Positions 20,544 to 29,963 of a DNA stretch of 64,000 nt are shown piece by piece. Origin of the DNA: Amycolatopsis methanolica 239 (GTDB lineage: Bacteria; Actinomycetota; Actinomycetes; Mycobacteriales; Pseudonocardiaceae); contig NZ_CP009110.1 in the NCBI RefSeq assembly GCF_000739085.1, positions 1,426,001 through 1,490,000 of the forward strand. The letters run 5' to 3'. How positions within the stretch are numbered: position 1 is the stretch's first letter; each line of letters starts with the position of its first letter. The notes beneath the pieces were generated by a model, which saw only the letters and a program-made list of their open reading frames with translations, was not told where the DNA came from and made no database searches. The translations under genes and the position numbers were made by a program.

Positions 20544-20822
20544 ATGGCCGTGACCGTGTCCATCCCCACCATCCTGCGCACGCACACGGGTGGTCAGAAG
20601 TCGGTCGAGGCGGCCGGCAAGACCGTGGCCGAGGTGATCGACGACATCGAGTCGCGCCACGGTGGTCTCAAGGCCCGCCTGGTCAAGGAGGACAAGCTCC
20701 ACCGCTTCGTCAACGTCTACGTCAACGACGAGGACGTGCGCTTCGCCGGCGGTCTGGACGCCGAGGTCAAGGACGGCGACACGGTCACCATCCTGCCCGC
20801 GGTGGCCGGCGGCGCACGCTAG
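20544..20822 (+). CDS. cysO: CysO sulfur-carrier protein (ThiS/MoaD fold)
   Basis: The 92-aa ubiquitin-like protein carries sulfur as a C-terminal thiocarboxylate for cysteine synthesis. It matches mycobacterial CysO almost throughout (VTVSIPTILRTHTGGQKSVE, VNVYVNDEDVRFAGGL, TVTILPAVAGG). Unlike the mycobacterial protein as I recall it, which ends at Gly-Gly, this one ends Gly-Gly-Ala-Arg, so the tail must be removed before activation; the adjacent JAMM protease Mec is the obvious candidate. ATG at 20544 has GGAGG nine bases upstream. Confidence 0.93.
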   Translation: MAVTVSIPTILRTHTGGQKSVEAAGKTVAEVIDDIESRHGGLKARLVKEDKLHRFVNVYVNDEDVRFAGGLDAEVKDGDTVTILPAVAGGAR

Positions 20823-21776
<954 letters not shown>

Positions 21777-21787
21777 GACCACGCGCG

Positions 21788-21820
21788 AACGCCCCTCTCC
21801 CCGGCGGGGAGAGGGGCGTT
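21788..21820. terminator. Strong bidirectional hairpin between cysM and the globin gene
   Basis: AACGCCCCTCTCCCC (21788-21802) pairs perfectly with GGGGAGAGGGGCGTT (21806-21820) across a 3-base GGC loop, then TTTT. It lies in the 52-bp gap between convergent genes, so it can stop transcripts from both sides. Confidence 0.9.
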
Positions 21821-21828
21821 TTCGCTGT

Positions 21829-22191
21829 TCAGGCGCTCGGCGAGACGATGTCGGCGGACAGCGGGGCGACTGCGCCGATGATCGTGTTCGTGGTCTCCTC
21901 CGGCACCCCGGCGGCCAGCAGCGACTCGGTGAGGTGCTTCGCGACCAGGTCGAAGTGGTGCTGGGCGATGCCGCGGCCGCGGTGCACGTCCTTCATCGAC
22001 CGGCCCCGGTACTCGTCGGGCCCGCCGAGCGCGGCGGCGAAGAACTCGACCTGCATGCCCTTCAGACGCGGCAGGTTCGTGCCCGTGAAGAAGGGCGCCA
22101 GTTCGACGTCGTCGAGCACCCGCTCGTAGAAGTCGTCGACCACGGCGATCAGCGCGTCCTGCCCGCCGATCTGTTCGTAGATGCTCGTCAC
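21829..22191 (-). CDS. glbN: Group I truncated hemoglobin
   Basis: The 120-aa heme protein starts [20 protein letters not shown], typical of trHbN. It has [15 protein letters not shown] with the distal-side residues and the proximal His in [16 protein letters not shown]. Such globins detoxify nitric oxide or handle O2. GTG at 22191 has GGAGG eight bases upstream. It is convergent with cysM and divergent from the rhomboid gene. Confidence 0.88.
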   Translation of the reverse strand: MTSIYEQIGGQDALIAVVDDFYERVLDDVELAPFFTGTNLPRLKGMQVEFFAAALGGPDEYRGRSMKDVHRGRGIAQHHFDLVAKHLTESLLAAGVPEETTNTIIGAVAPLSADIVSPSA

Positions 22192-22322
22192 GCGTGTTCC
22201 TCCAGGCAGTGGTGGTCACCTGGGACCAGCGAACCGGAGCGCGGTTTCTGCCAGGTAATACCGGTGTCAATTCAGGGTTTTCACCCGATTCCGCAGGCCC
22301 GCGGCGCTCGTACCGTGGAGGC

Positions 22323-22946
22323 ATGAGCACGCTGCCCGCACCCCAGGCCGACCAGGCGAAGCGCGTCCTGCCGGCGAAGCCGATGACCGCCGCCCTCGTG
22401 GTGCTGGCGTTCACCGCGCTGCTGTACCTCGTCGAGGGCGTCGACGTCGTGCTGGACAACCGGCTCGACGCGGACGGCATCGCGCCGCGCTCGCTAGACG
22501 GGCTGGACGGCGTCGTGTGGGCGCCGCTGCTGCACGGCAGCTGGGCGCACCTGCTGGCCAATACGCTGCCGGTCATGGTGTTCGCCTTCCTCGCGATGGC
22601 GGGCGGGATCGCCCGGTGGGCGCTCGTGACGGCCACGATCTGGCTGGTCAGCGGCCTCGGGGTGTGGCTCACCTCGGAGCCGGGCACGATCACCATCGGC
22701 GCGTCCGGGCTGGCCTTCGGATGGCTGGCCTACCTGCTGGTCCGCGGGCTGTTCAACCGCGCGTTCTGGCAGATCGCGCTCGCCGCGGTGCTGTTGATCG
22801 GCTGGGGCGGGATGCTGTGGGGCGTGCTGCCCGGCCAGCCCGGCATCTCGTGGCAGGCGCACCTGTTCGGCGCGCTCGGCGGGGTTCTCGCGGCCTGGTT
22901 CGCCGCGCGGGCCGGCCGGAAGCGGGCGGTACCCTCGAAGCCGTGA
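22323..22946 (+). CDS. Rhomboid family intramembrane serine protease
   Basis: The 207-aa protein has about six membrane helices. The catalytic Ser is in [12 protein letters not shown] and the catalytic His in [31 protein letters not shown] is the conserved loop/helix 2 segment. It cleaves membrane proteins within the bilayer; substrates are unknown. The ATG is preceded by TACCGT and GGAGG in adjacent positions, so it could be leaderless or use the GGAGG. It overlaps murI by 4 nt, as in the mycobacterial Rv1337-Rv1338 order. Confidence 0.9.
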   Translation: MSTLPAPQADQAKRVLPAKPMTAALVVLAFTALLYLVEGVDVVLDNRLDADGIAPRSLDGLDGVVWAPLLHGSWAHLLANTLPVMVFAFLAMAGGIARWALVTATIWLVSGLGVWLTSEPGTITIGASGLAFGWLAYLLVRGLFNRAFWQIALAAVLLIGWGGMLWGVLPGQPGISWQAHLFGALGGVLAAWFAARAGRKRAVPSKP

Positions 22947-23743
22947 GCAGTCGTGAGGCCCCGATCGGTGTGTTCGATTCCGGAGTCGGGGGCCTCACGG
23001 TCGCCCGCGCGATCCTGAACCAGCTGCCGTCCGAGCAGCTGCGCTACGTCGGGGACACCGCGCACAACCCGTACGGCCCGCTGCCCATCGCGCGGGCGCG
23101 GGAACTCGCGCTCACGGCCTTGGACAAGCTCGTCGCGGATGGGGTGAAGGCCCTGGTCATCGCGTGCAACACGGCGTCCGCGGCGTGTCTGCGGGACGCG
23201 CGCGAGCGCTACGACGTGCCGGTGATCGAGGTCGTGCTGCCGGCCGTGCGCCGGGCCGTGGCCGCCACCCACACCGGTCGCATCGGCGTGATCGGCACCG
23301 AGGGCACGATCCGCTCCCGCGCCTACGAGGATGCCTTCGCCGCGGCGCGGGACGTGTCGGTCACCAGCGTCGCGTGCCCCCGGTTCGTCGACTTCGTCGA
23401 GCGCGGTGTCACGTCCGGCCGCCAGGTGCTGGGCCTCGCGCAGGGGTACCTCGAACCGCTGCTGCGCGCCGAGGTCGACACGCTCGTGCTCGGCTGCACG
23501 CACTACCCGCTGCTCGCCGGGGTCCTGCAGATCGTCATGGGGCCGGACGTGACGCTCGTGTCCAGCGCCGAGGAGACCGCGAAGGACGTCGTCCGCGTGC
23601 TCACCGAACAGGACATGCTGGCCGAACGGGACACGCCGCCCCAGCACGAGTTCATCGCGACCGGCTCACCGGAGCCGTTCGTCCGGCTCGCGCAGCGCTT
23701 CATGGGATTCGCACCCGGCGTGCTCTCGCCGATCAGCGCCTGA
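22943..23743 (+). CDS. murI: Glutamate racemase
   Basis: The 266-aa enzyme makes D-glutamate for peptidoglycan. It has the start segment [14 protein letters not shown] (catalytic Asp), the two catalytic Cys in ACNTAS and LGCTHYPLL, and PYGPLP in the early loop. GTG at 22943 overlaps the rhomboid stop by 4 nt. The next gene follows after 19 bp. Confidence 0.96.
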   Translation: MSSREAPIGVFDSGVGGLTVARAILNQLPSEQLRYVGDTAHNPYGPLPIARARELALTALDKLVADGVKALVIACNTASAACLRDARERYDVPVIEVVLPAVRRAVAATHTGRIGVIGTEGTIRSRAYEDAFAAARDVSVTSVACPRFVDFVERGVTSGRQVLGLAQGYLEPLLRAEVDTLVLGCTHYPLLAGVLQIVMGPDVTLVSSAEETAKDVVRVLTEQDMLAERDTPPQHEFIATGSPEPFVRLAQRFMGFAPGVLSPISA

Positions 23744-23762
23744 GCTGGCAGGGTGTTGTCCC

Positions 23763-24530
23763 GTGCGACTGACGATCCTCGGTTGTTCGGGCAGCGTTCC
23801 CGGCCCTGGCCAGCCCGCGTCCGGCTACCTGCTCGAAGCGGACGGTTTCCTGCTCGGTCTCGAGTTCGGCAACGGCGTGTTCGCCGAGCTGCAGCAGCGG
23901 CGTGACCCGTTCGACCTCGACGCGCTCGTGTTGTCGCATCTCCACCCGGACCACTGCGCGGACTTCAGTGCGCTGACCGTGCTGCGCCGCTACCACCCGG
24001 CCCCGCCGTACGACACGACCGCGCGCCGTCTCCCGGTGCACGCCCCGGCGAACGCGCCGGTCCGGCTCGCGATGGCGTACGCCCCGAACGAGGCGGAACT
24101 GGCCGAGACCGATCTGTCCGACGTCTACGAGTTCCACGCCCTGTCCGGCGAGCCGGTGAAGATCGGCCCGTTCGAGGTCACCGCGATCCCGGTGGTCCAC
24201 CCGACCGAGGCGTTCGGCCTACGGGTGCGGCACGCCGGCCGCACGCTCGCCTACACCGGCGACACCGGGCCCTGCGACGCGCTCGCCGACCTGGTCCGCG
24301 ACGTCGACGTCCTGCTGGCCGAGGCGTCCTGGACCGACGCGGACGACCGGCCGCCGGGCGTGCACCTGTCCGGCAAGCAGGCGGGCGAGCTGGCGCGGGA
24401 CGCGGGAGTGGAGCGGCTGCTCATCACGCACGTCGCGCCCTGGAGCGATCGGGACGCCATCCTCGCCGAGGCGCGGGCGGTCTTCCCCGGCGCGGCGCTC
24501 GTCGAGCGCGGCGCGGTCTACGACGTCTGA
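23763..24530 (+). CDS. Metallo-beta-lactamase-fold hydrolase, Rv1339-like
   Basis: The 255-aa protein has the metal site SHLHPDHCAD (HxHxDH), a further His in PVVHPTEAFG, an Asp in YTGDTGPC and a final His in LITHVAPW. It corresponds in sequence and gene order to Rv1339, a homolog reported to hydrolyse cyclic AMP; the same activity here is inference. A paralog is encoded at 38384-39136. The convergent membrane-protein frame runs antisense through its 3' half without a stop. Confidence 0.85.
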   Translation: MRLTILGCSGSVPGPGQPASGYLLEADGFLLGLEFGNGVFAELQQRRDPFDLDALVLSHLHPDHCADFSALTVLRRYHPAPPYDTTARRLPVHAPANAPVRLAMAYAPNEAELAETDLSDVYEFHALSGEPVKIGPFEVTAIPVVHPTEAFGLRVRHAGRTLAYTGDTGPCDALADLVRDVDVLLAEASWTDADDRPPGVHLSGKQAGELARDAGVERLLITHVAPWSDRDAILAEARAVFPGAALVERGAVYDV

Positions 24531-25366
24531 GGCCCGCCGCAGCGCCGCCCAGCAGGCCAGCCCGATCGGGATGATCAGCCAGCAGGACAGCAGCCGGTAG
24601 GTGAGCACCGCCGCTGCGGCGACCGGTTCCGCCGCGCCCGCCGAGACCAGCCCGGTGAGCAGGCTGACCTCGATGACGCCGATCCCGCCAGGGGTGAGCG
24701 GGATCTGTCGCACGAGCTGCACCGCGAGGTCGAGCGTGGCCAGTTCGAGCACGCCGAGGCCGATGCCGAAGGCACGGGCCGCCACGACCAGGCAGACGAG
24801 GTCGCCGAGCCAGTTCGCGGTGGCCGCGGCGAGCGCGAGCAGCCAGTGCCGGGGCGCGATCGCGCTCGACTGCCGGGACACCAGCGTGACCAGCACGACC
24901 GCGCCCACGACGAGGGCCACCGCGGCCGCCGGGTGGATCGCGGCGAGGGCGCCGGTCCCGTACAGCAGCGCCAGGCCCAGCGCGGAGAGCACGCCGGAGA
25001 GCACCATCACCGGGGCGGCCGGCTTCCGGTTCGCGCCGCCTGCCCGGAACTGCTGGAACGCGTAGGCGGCGGACACGGCCGAACCGGCGGCAGGCTGATC
25101 GAGATGGCGGACCGGCTGTAGGACAGGGCCAGGATCCGGCGGCGCTGCAGGGTCACGCCGAACGCGGTGAGCAGCCGCCGTTGCTGGCGCGCGAACATCC
25201 CCATCGACACGAACTCGGCGGCTGCCGCCACCGCCAGCCAGCGTGGATCCGCCTGGCGGAGCGCGGCACCGATCTTCCCGGGCGAGGGGACGCGGTCGCG
25301 CAGAGTCCCGACCACGATCGCCAGGACGGCCGCGAGCCCGAGGGCCTGGACGAGTCTGCGCCGCAT
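24531..25366 (-). pseudogene. Lysylphosphatidylglycerol synthase TM-region/UPF0104 membrane protein, frameshifted
   Basis: The N-terminal frame from ATG 25366 (MRRRLVQALGLAAVLAIVVG) continues to SYSRSAISISLP, then the family sequence resumes in another frame as AGSAVSAAYAFQQFRAGGAN through several hydrophobic helices and PLTPGGIGVIEVSLL. One missing base at about 25086-25091 (CTGCCGCCGG) explains the break. The second frame does not stop near the gene end but runs antisense into the Rv1339-like gene as far as 24219, so the true C-terminus is unclear. Function of the intact family is lipid-related membrane transport or synthesis. Confidence 0.7.
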
Positions 25367-25436
25367 CACGCACACCCCCTAATTCACCTTATGATGAATT
25401 CTCCGCGCGGGTGCGCCTTTGTCAACATGTGCTGAA

Positions 25437-26234
25437 TTACACCGCCAGGTAGTCCTCGGCCAGCGCGTCGGAGTAGGCGGCGAACAGGGCCAGGAAGTTC
25501 AGCGTGCCGCCCGGCACGTCGAACTCGGCGAGGTCGTAGGCCAGGTGCGAGCCGCGGCGGGCGGGCACGTCGTTGGTGACGTCGGTGAACCAGTCGAGGA
25601 ACGTCAGCTGCCGCTGGTCGCCGGGGCCGACCGGCGGGGTCAGCGGGTCCAGCAGCATCGGGCGGCTGCGCAGCGTCCAGCGGTAGAACTCGGAGAACTG
25701 GTAGAAGCGCTCCTCGACCGGGGTGGCGGCGATGCCGTGCACCCGCCGGGCCAGTGCGACGCCGTACTCGGTGGAGGACTGCTCGGCCTCGCTCCACGCG
25801 CGGTCGTGCGCCGAACGGGCCGTCAGCCTCCCGTCACGCAGGCGGGTGAGGTAGCTCGCCCACAAGGTCGCACCGGGGTTGCCGAAGGTGTCCGTGCTGT
25901 CCCCGCGGGCCAGCGCGATCCCCCGCTCGACGCCCTCCAGGATCCCGGCATCCACATAGGACACCCAGCTGCCCGGCGCGCCCAGCCCGCGGTCGGCGAA
26001 GAACTCCAGCACCCCCTCGATGTTGCGCCAGCGCGGCGCGTGACCGGGGACGACCTCCGCCGCCGGACCGGCCGACAGCGCGCGCACGAACTCCAGGCGC
26101 TGCGCGATCGTCATCCCGTTGATGTCCTCGGCGGTGCAGGTCAGCGTGCCGGCGCAGGTGGTGGTGGACGCGGTGGCGGGTGCGGCGGTCAGGCACAGCA
26201 GGCAGGCGAGCAGGGTCGCGAAGGCGGCGCGCAT
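25437..26234 (-). CDS. Secreted protein of unknown function
   Basis: The 265-aa product has a clean signal peptide (MRAAFATLLACLLCLTAAPATAS; cleavage near residue 22) and a mature part with a Cys pair (CAGTLTC) soon after cleavage. I recognise no domain. It is rich in aromatic residues in the second half (FYQFSEFYRWTL, FLDWFTDVTND). The ATG has TACCGT eight bases upstream on its strand, so it may be leaderless. It is divergent from rph with a 35-bp gap. The 70 bp to the frameshifted membrane gene hold nothing notable. Confidence 0.7.
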   Translation of the reverse strand: MRAAFATLLACLLCLTAAPATASTTTCAGTLTCTAEDINGMTIAQRLEFVRALSAGPAAEVVPGHAPRWRNIEGVLEFFADRGLGAPGSWVSYVDAGILEGVERGIALARGDSTDTFGNPGATLWASYLTRLRDGRLTARSAHDRAWSEAEQSSTEYGVALARRVHGIAATPVEERFYQFSEFYRWTLRSRPMLLDPLTPPVGPGDQRQLTFLDWFTDVTNDVPARRGSHLAYDLAEFDVPGGTLNFLALFAAYSDALAEDYLAV

Positions 26235-26269
26235 GAACAGGCACGGTAGCGGGGTTCTACGCTGCACGC

Positions 26270-27046
26270 GTGGTGCGAAAAGACGGCAGGAACGACGACC
26301 AGCTCCGCGACGTGAAGATCACGCGGGGATTCCAGCAGTGGCCGGCCGGCTCGGTGCTCATCGAGTTCGGCAACACGAAGGTGCTCTGCGCGGCGAGCGT
26401 CAGCGAAGGTGTGCCGCGGTGGCGGACGGGATCGGGCCTCGGCTGGGTGACCGCCGAGTACGCCATGCTGCCGTCGGCCACGCACGACCGCAGCGACCGC
26501 GAGTCGGTCAAGGGCCGGATCGGCGGGCGGACCCACGAGATCAGCAGGCTGATCGGCCGCTCCCTGCGGGCTTGCATCGACCTCGCCGCGCTCGGTGAGA
26601 ACACGATCCAGCTCGACTGCGACGTGATCCAGGCCGACGGCGGCACCCGCACGGCCGCGATCACCGGCGCCTACGTGGCGCTGGCCGACGCGGTCACCTG
26701 GCTCGCGGCAGCGGGCCGGCTGGCTGATCCGCAACCGCTGTCCGCGATGGTGTCCGCGGTCAGCGTCGGCGTGGTGGACGGGCGCGTGCGCCTGGACCTG
26801 CCCTACGAGGAGGACTCGCGGGCCGAGGTCGACATGAACGTCGTCGCCACCGACGCCGGGACGCTGATCGAGGTGCAGGGCACCGGCGAGGGCGCGACCT
26901 TCACCCGATCCACTTTGGACAAGATGCTGGATCTGGCGCAGACCGGGTGCGCGGAGCTGACCCGGCTGCAGACGGCGGCGCTGGCCGAGCCGTACCCGTA
27001 CGAGCTGCCGGAGCCGGTCACGGGCAAGAAGAAGGGCTCGAAGTGA
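26270..27046 (+). CDS. rph: Ribonuclease PH
   Basis: The 258-aa phosphorolytic exoribonuclease trims tRNA 3' ends. It shows the family start [18 protein letters not shown], the [20 protein letters not shown] active-site region, the phosphate-binding segment and the [17 protein letters not shown] metal site. GTG at 26270 has TACGCT six bases upstream (26258-26263), which favours it over GTG 26273. It overlaps rdgB by 4 nt, matching Rv1340-Rv1341. Confidence 0.96.
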   Translation: MVRKDGRNDDQLRDVKITRGFQQWPAGSVLIEFGNTKVLCAASVSEGVPRWRTGSGLGWVTAEYAMLPSATHDRSDRESVKGRIGGRTHEISRLIGRSLRACIDLAALGENTIQLDCDVIQADGGTRTAAITGAYVALADAVTWLAAAGRLADPQPLSAMVSAVSVGVVDGRVRLDLPYEEDSRAEVDMNVVATDAGTLIEVQGTGEGATFTRSTLDKMLDLAQTGCAELTRLQTAALAEPYPYELPEPVTGKKKGSK

Positions 27047-27651
27047 GCCGCGTCCTGCTGGCCACCCGCAACGCCAAGAAGCTCGGCGAGCTGCGGCGAA
27101 TCCTCGCGGCCGAGGGGGTCGAGGGGCTGGAGGTGGTCGGTCTCGCCGACGTGCCGGAGTTCCCCGAGGCGCCGGAGACGGGCGCGACCTTCGAGGAGAA
27201 CGCGGTCGCCAAGGCCAGGGACGCCGTCGCGGCCACCGGTCTGCCCGCCGTCGCGGACGACTCCGGCCTGACGGTGGACGCGCTGAACGGGATGCCCGGC
27301 GTGCTGTCCGCCCGCTGGGCCGGACGGCACGGCGACGACCAGGCGAACCTGGACCTGGTGCTCGCACAGCTCACCGACACCCCGGACGAGCGCCGGGGCG
27401 CGGCCTTCGTGTGCGCGGCCGCGCTGGTCCTGCCGGGCGGCGCGGAGACGGTGGTGCGCGGCGAGTGGCGGGGGAGGCTGACGCGGAAGTCGCGGGGCGC
27501 CAACGGGTTCGGCTACGACCCGATCTTCGTGCCGGAGGGGGAGACCCGCACGTCGGCGGAGATGGAACCGGCGGAGAAGGACGCGTTCTCCCACCGCGGC
27601 CGCGCCCTGCGGGCGTTGTTGCCGGCGCTGCGGGAGCTCGCCGGGCGCTGA
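27043..27651 (+). CDS. rdgB: Non-canonical purine NTP pyrophosphatase (XTP/dITP diphosphatase)
   Basis: The 202-aa Ham1-family enzyme removes dITP and XTP from the nucleotide pool. It has [13 protein letters not shown], the [12 protein letters not shown] metal site, [12 protein letters not shown] and the base-recognition segment [10 protein letters not shown] followed by [11 protein letters not shown] at 27043 overlaps the rph stop. A hairpin follows after 8 bp. Confidence 0.95.
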   Translation: MSRVLLATRNAKKLGELRRILAAEGVEGLEVVGLADVPEFPEAPETGATFEENAVAKARDAVAATGLPAVADDSGLTVDALNGMPGVLSARWAGRHGDDQANLDLVLAQLTDTPDERRGAAFVCAAALVLPGGAETVVRGEWRGRLTRKSRGANGFGYDPIFVPEGETRTSAEMEPAEKDAFSHRGRALRALLPALRELAGR

Positions 27652-27659
27652 GGTTGGAG

Positions 27660-27691
27660 CCCGGGAGCCACCCCGCCGGATGGCTCCCGGG
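27660..27691. terminator. Hairpin between rdgB and pxpC
   Basis: CCCGGGAGCCA (27660-27670) pairs perfectly with TGGCTCCCGGG (27681-27691) around a 10-base loop, in the 43-bp gap between two convergent genes. No T-run follows, so efficiency is uncertain. Confidence 0.7.
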
Positions 27692-27694
27692 AGA

Positions 27695-28573
27695 TCAGGC
27701 AGCCGCCGGGAGATCGGCGGACACGAGGCGGAACGACACGGTCTGGCCCGGCCGCGCCTGGGCCATCACCGGCAGGTCGTCGGTCAGCACCACACCGATC
27801 ACCGGGTATCCGCCGGTCACCGGGTGGTCGGCGAGGAACACCAGCGGCAGTCCCGAGGGCGGCACCTGGATCGCGCCCGGCACCATGCCCTCGCTGAGCA
27901 GCTCGCCCTCGCGGGCCCGCTCCAGAACGGGGCCGGTGAGCCGGACGCCGACGCGGTTGCTCTCCGAGGTCACCTCGTAGGTCGCCGACGCGAAGGTCTT
28001 CAGCGCCTCCGCGGTGAACCAGTCGTCCCGCGGGCCGGGCATCACGCGCACGGTCAGCGCGAACCCGGCCGGGTCGGGCACCGGCGCGACCTCGACCGAG
28101 GGCAGCGGGCCGCACTCGTCGTCGCCGATCGGCAGCTCGTCGCCCTCGCTCAGCGCGGCGGGGCCGAGCCCGGCCAGCAAGTCGGTCGAGCGGGACTCCA
28201 GCACCTTGTCGACGCCGATCCCGCCACGCACGGCGACGTAGGTGCGCAGGCCGGAGGTCGGCGCACCGAGCGTCAGCTCCTCGCCCGGCCAGACGGTGAA
28301 CGGCGCGTTCATCGCCTCGCCGCGGCGGCCCCGCCGGATCGGGCACGGCGCGCCGGTCACCACGACCCGCGCCACCTGCTGGAACCGCAGCACCAGGCCG
28401 CCGAACGTGGTTTCCAGCACCGCGGCGCCGTCGAGGTTGCCGACGAGCCGGTTCGCCAGCGCGGCCGACCGCCGGTCGGCCGCCCCGGACCGGCCGACCC
28501 CCAGGGCGGCCAGTCCGGGACGTCCCAGGTCCTGCACCGTGGTCAGCGGACCCGGCCGCACCACCTCGATCAT
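27695..28573 (-). CDS. pxpC: 5-oxoprolinase subunit C (biotin-dependent carboxyltransferase-like)
   Basis: The 292-aa protein starts IEVVRPGPLTTVQDLGRPG, a hallmark of the AHS2/PxpC family, and has SGAADRRSAALANRLVGN and DHPVTGGYPVIGVV. With PxpA and PxpB it forms the prokaryotic ATP-dependent 5-oxoprolinase that opens 5-oxoproline to glutamate. It overlaps pxpB by 4 nt. The operon order here is transporter, pxpA, pxpB, pxpC. Confidence 0.92.
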   Translation of the reverse strand: MIEVVRPGPLTTVQDLGRPGLAALGVGRSGAADRRSAALANRLVGNLDGAAVLETTFGGLVLRFQQVARVVVTGAPCPIRRGRRGEAMNAPFTVWPGEELTLGAPTSGLRTYVAVRGGIGVDKVLESRSTDLLAGLGPAALSEGDELPIGDDECGPLPSVEVAPVPDPAGFALTVRVMPGPRDDWFTAEALKTFASATYEVTSESNRVGVRLTGPVLERAREGELLSEGMVPGAIQVPPSGLPLVFLADHPVTGGYPVIGVVLTDDLPVMAQARPGQTVSFRLVSADLPAAA

Positions 28574-29190
28574 CGAACCTCCCGGAAGCGGATGCGGGTG
28601 CCGGGCCGCAGCAGGGCCGGCGGACGGCGGGCCGGGTCCCACAGCGGGACCTCGGTCCGGCCGACCAGCTGCCAGCCACCCGGCGAGGACCGCGGGTAGA
28701 TGCCGGTGAACTCACCGGCGATGGCGACCGCCCCGGCGGGCACGTGCGTCCGCGGCGTGGCCCGCCGCGGCAGGTGCAGTTTCGGGTGCAGCCCGGTCAG
28801 GTAACCGAAACCGGGCGCGAACCCGCCGAACGCCACCGTGTACTCGGCGGCGGTGTGCATTTCGACGACGCCGTCCGCGCCGAGGCCGGTGTGCTTGCCG
28901 ACCTCGGCCAGGTCGGCGCCGTCGTAGAACACGGGGATTTCCACCAGTTCGCCGCGCATCGCCTCGGCGGGCACCGGTTCGGTGCCCGCCAGCAGGTCAG
29001 CCAGCTCACCGGCGCCGATCACGGCCGGGTCGAAGCGCACCAGGAGGGTGCGCGCCGCGGGCACCAGTTCCGTCACGCCGTCGGGACGAGGGTCGGACAG
29101 CGCGGAGTACAGGCCGAGCACCGCGTCGATCCCGCCGGTGTCCCCGACGTCGACCAGCAGCGCCTGGTCCCCGCATCGCCGGATGTTCAT
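28570..29190 (-). CDS. pxpB: 5-oxoprolinase subunit B
   Basis: The 206-aa AHS1/PxpB family protein starts NIRRCGDQALLVDVGD and carries the conserved VAFGGFAPGFGYLTGL and AIAGEFTGIYPRSSPGGW segments. It works in a complex with PxpC. Its ATG at 29190 overlaps the pxpA stop and its stop overlaps the pxpC start, both ATGA. Confidence 0.92.
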   Translation of the reverse strand: MNIRRCGDQALLVDVGDTGGIDAVLGLYSALSDPRPDGVTELVPAARTLLVRFDPAVIGAGELADLLAGTEPVPAEAMRGELVEIPVFYDGADLAEVGKHTGLGADGVVEMHTAAEYTVAFGGFAPGFGYLTGLHPKLHLPRRATPRTHVPAGAVAIAGEFTGIYPRSSPGGWQLVGRTEVPLWDPARRPPALLRPGTRIRFREVR

Positions 29191-29963
29191 GCGAAGCTCC
29201 GCACCTCGACCCCGGCCGACACCAGGGCGGTCCGGGCCGCGGTGGCCAGTTCCACCGCGCCCGGGGTGTCGCTGTGCACGCACAGCGAACCCGCCTGGAG
29301 GGGGATGACCGTGCCGTCCACGGCCACCACCTCGCCGTCCCGCACCAGCCGGACGCACCGCCGCGCCACCTCGTCCGCGTCGGTCAGCACCGCCCCCGGC
29401 TCACGCCGGGGGAGGAGCCGCCCGTCGGGCGAGTAACCGCGGTCGGCGAAGGCCTCGGCGATGGTGGTCAGCCCGGCCTCGGCGGCACGCGCCAGCCACC
29501 GGGACCCGGGCTGCCCGAGCACGGGCAGCGTCGGGTCGTACTGCCACACCGCCTCGGCCACCGCGCCCGCCTGCTTCTCGTGCGTGGCGATTGCGTTGTA
29601 CAGCGCGCCGTGCGGCTTGACGTAGGCGATCTCGCCGCCCGACGCGCCGGCCAGTGCGTCGAGCGCACCCAGCTGGTAGAGGATTTCGTCGATCAGTTCG
29701 ACGGGGTCCACGTCGAGGAACCGGCGGCCGAACCCGGCCAGGTCCCGGTACCCGACGTGGGCTCCGATGGTGACCCCGCGCTTCACCGCCGCCTCGCAGA
29801 CGTGCCGCATGGTCGAGGGGTCACCGGCGTGGAAGCCGCAGGCCACGTTGGCGCCGGTCACGACGTCCAGCAGGGCTTCGTCATCGGCGATCCGCCAGGC
29901 GCCGAACCCTTCGCCCACGTCGCAGTTCAGGTCGATGGTGGCGGTGGTCGCGGGGGCGCTCAT
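29187..29963 (-). CDS. pxpA: 5-oxoprolinase subunit A (LamB/YcsF family)
   Basis: The 258-aa protein has the YcsF family start IDLNCDVGEGFGAWRI, then ANVACGFHAGDP, GAHVGYRDLAGFGRR and VKPHGALYNA, the probable metal and substrate site. It is the catalytic partner in 5-oxoproline cleavage. It overlaps both the upstream transporter and pxpB by 4 nt. Confidence 0.94.
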   Translation of the reverse strand: MSAPATTATIDLNCDVGEGFGAWRIADDEALLDVVTGANVACGFHAGDPSTMRHVCEAAVKRGVTIGAHVGYRDLAGFGRRFLDVDPVELIDEILYQLGALDALAGASGGEIAYVKPHGALYNAIATHEKQAGAVAEAVWQYDPTLPVLGQPGSRWLARAAEAGLTTIAEAFADRGYSPDGRLLPRREPGAVLTDADEVARRCVRLVRDGEVVAVDGTVIPLQAGSLCVHSDTPGAVELATAARTALVSAGVEVRSFA

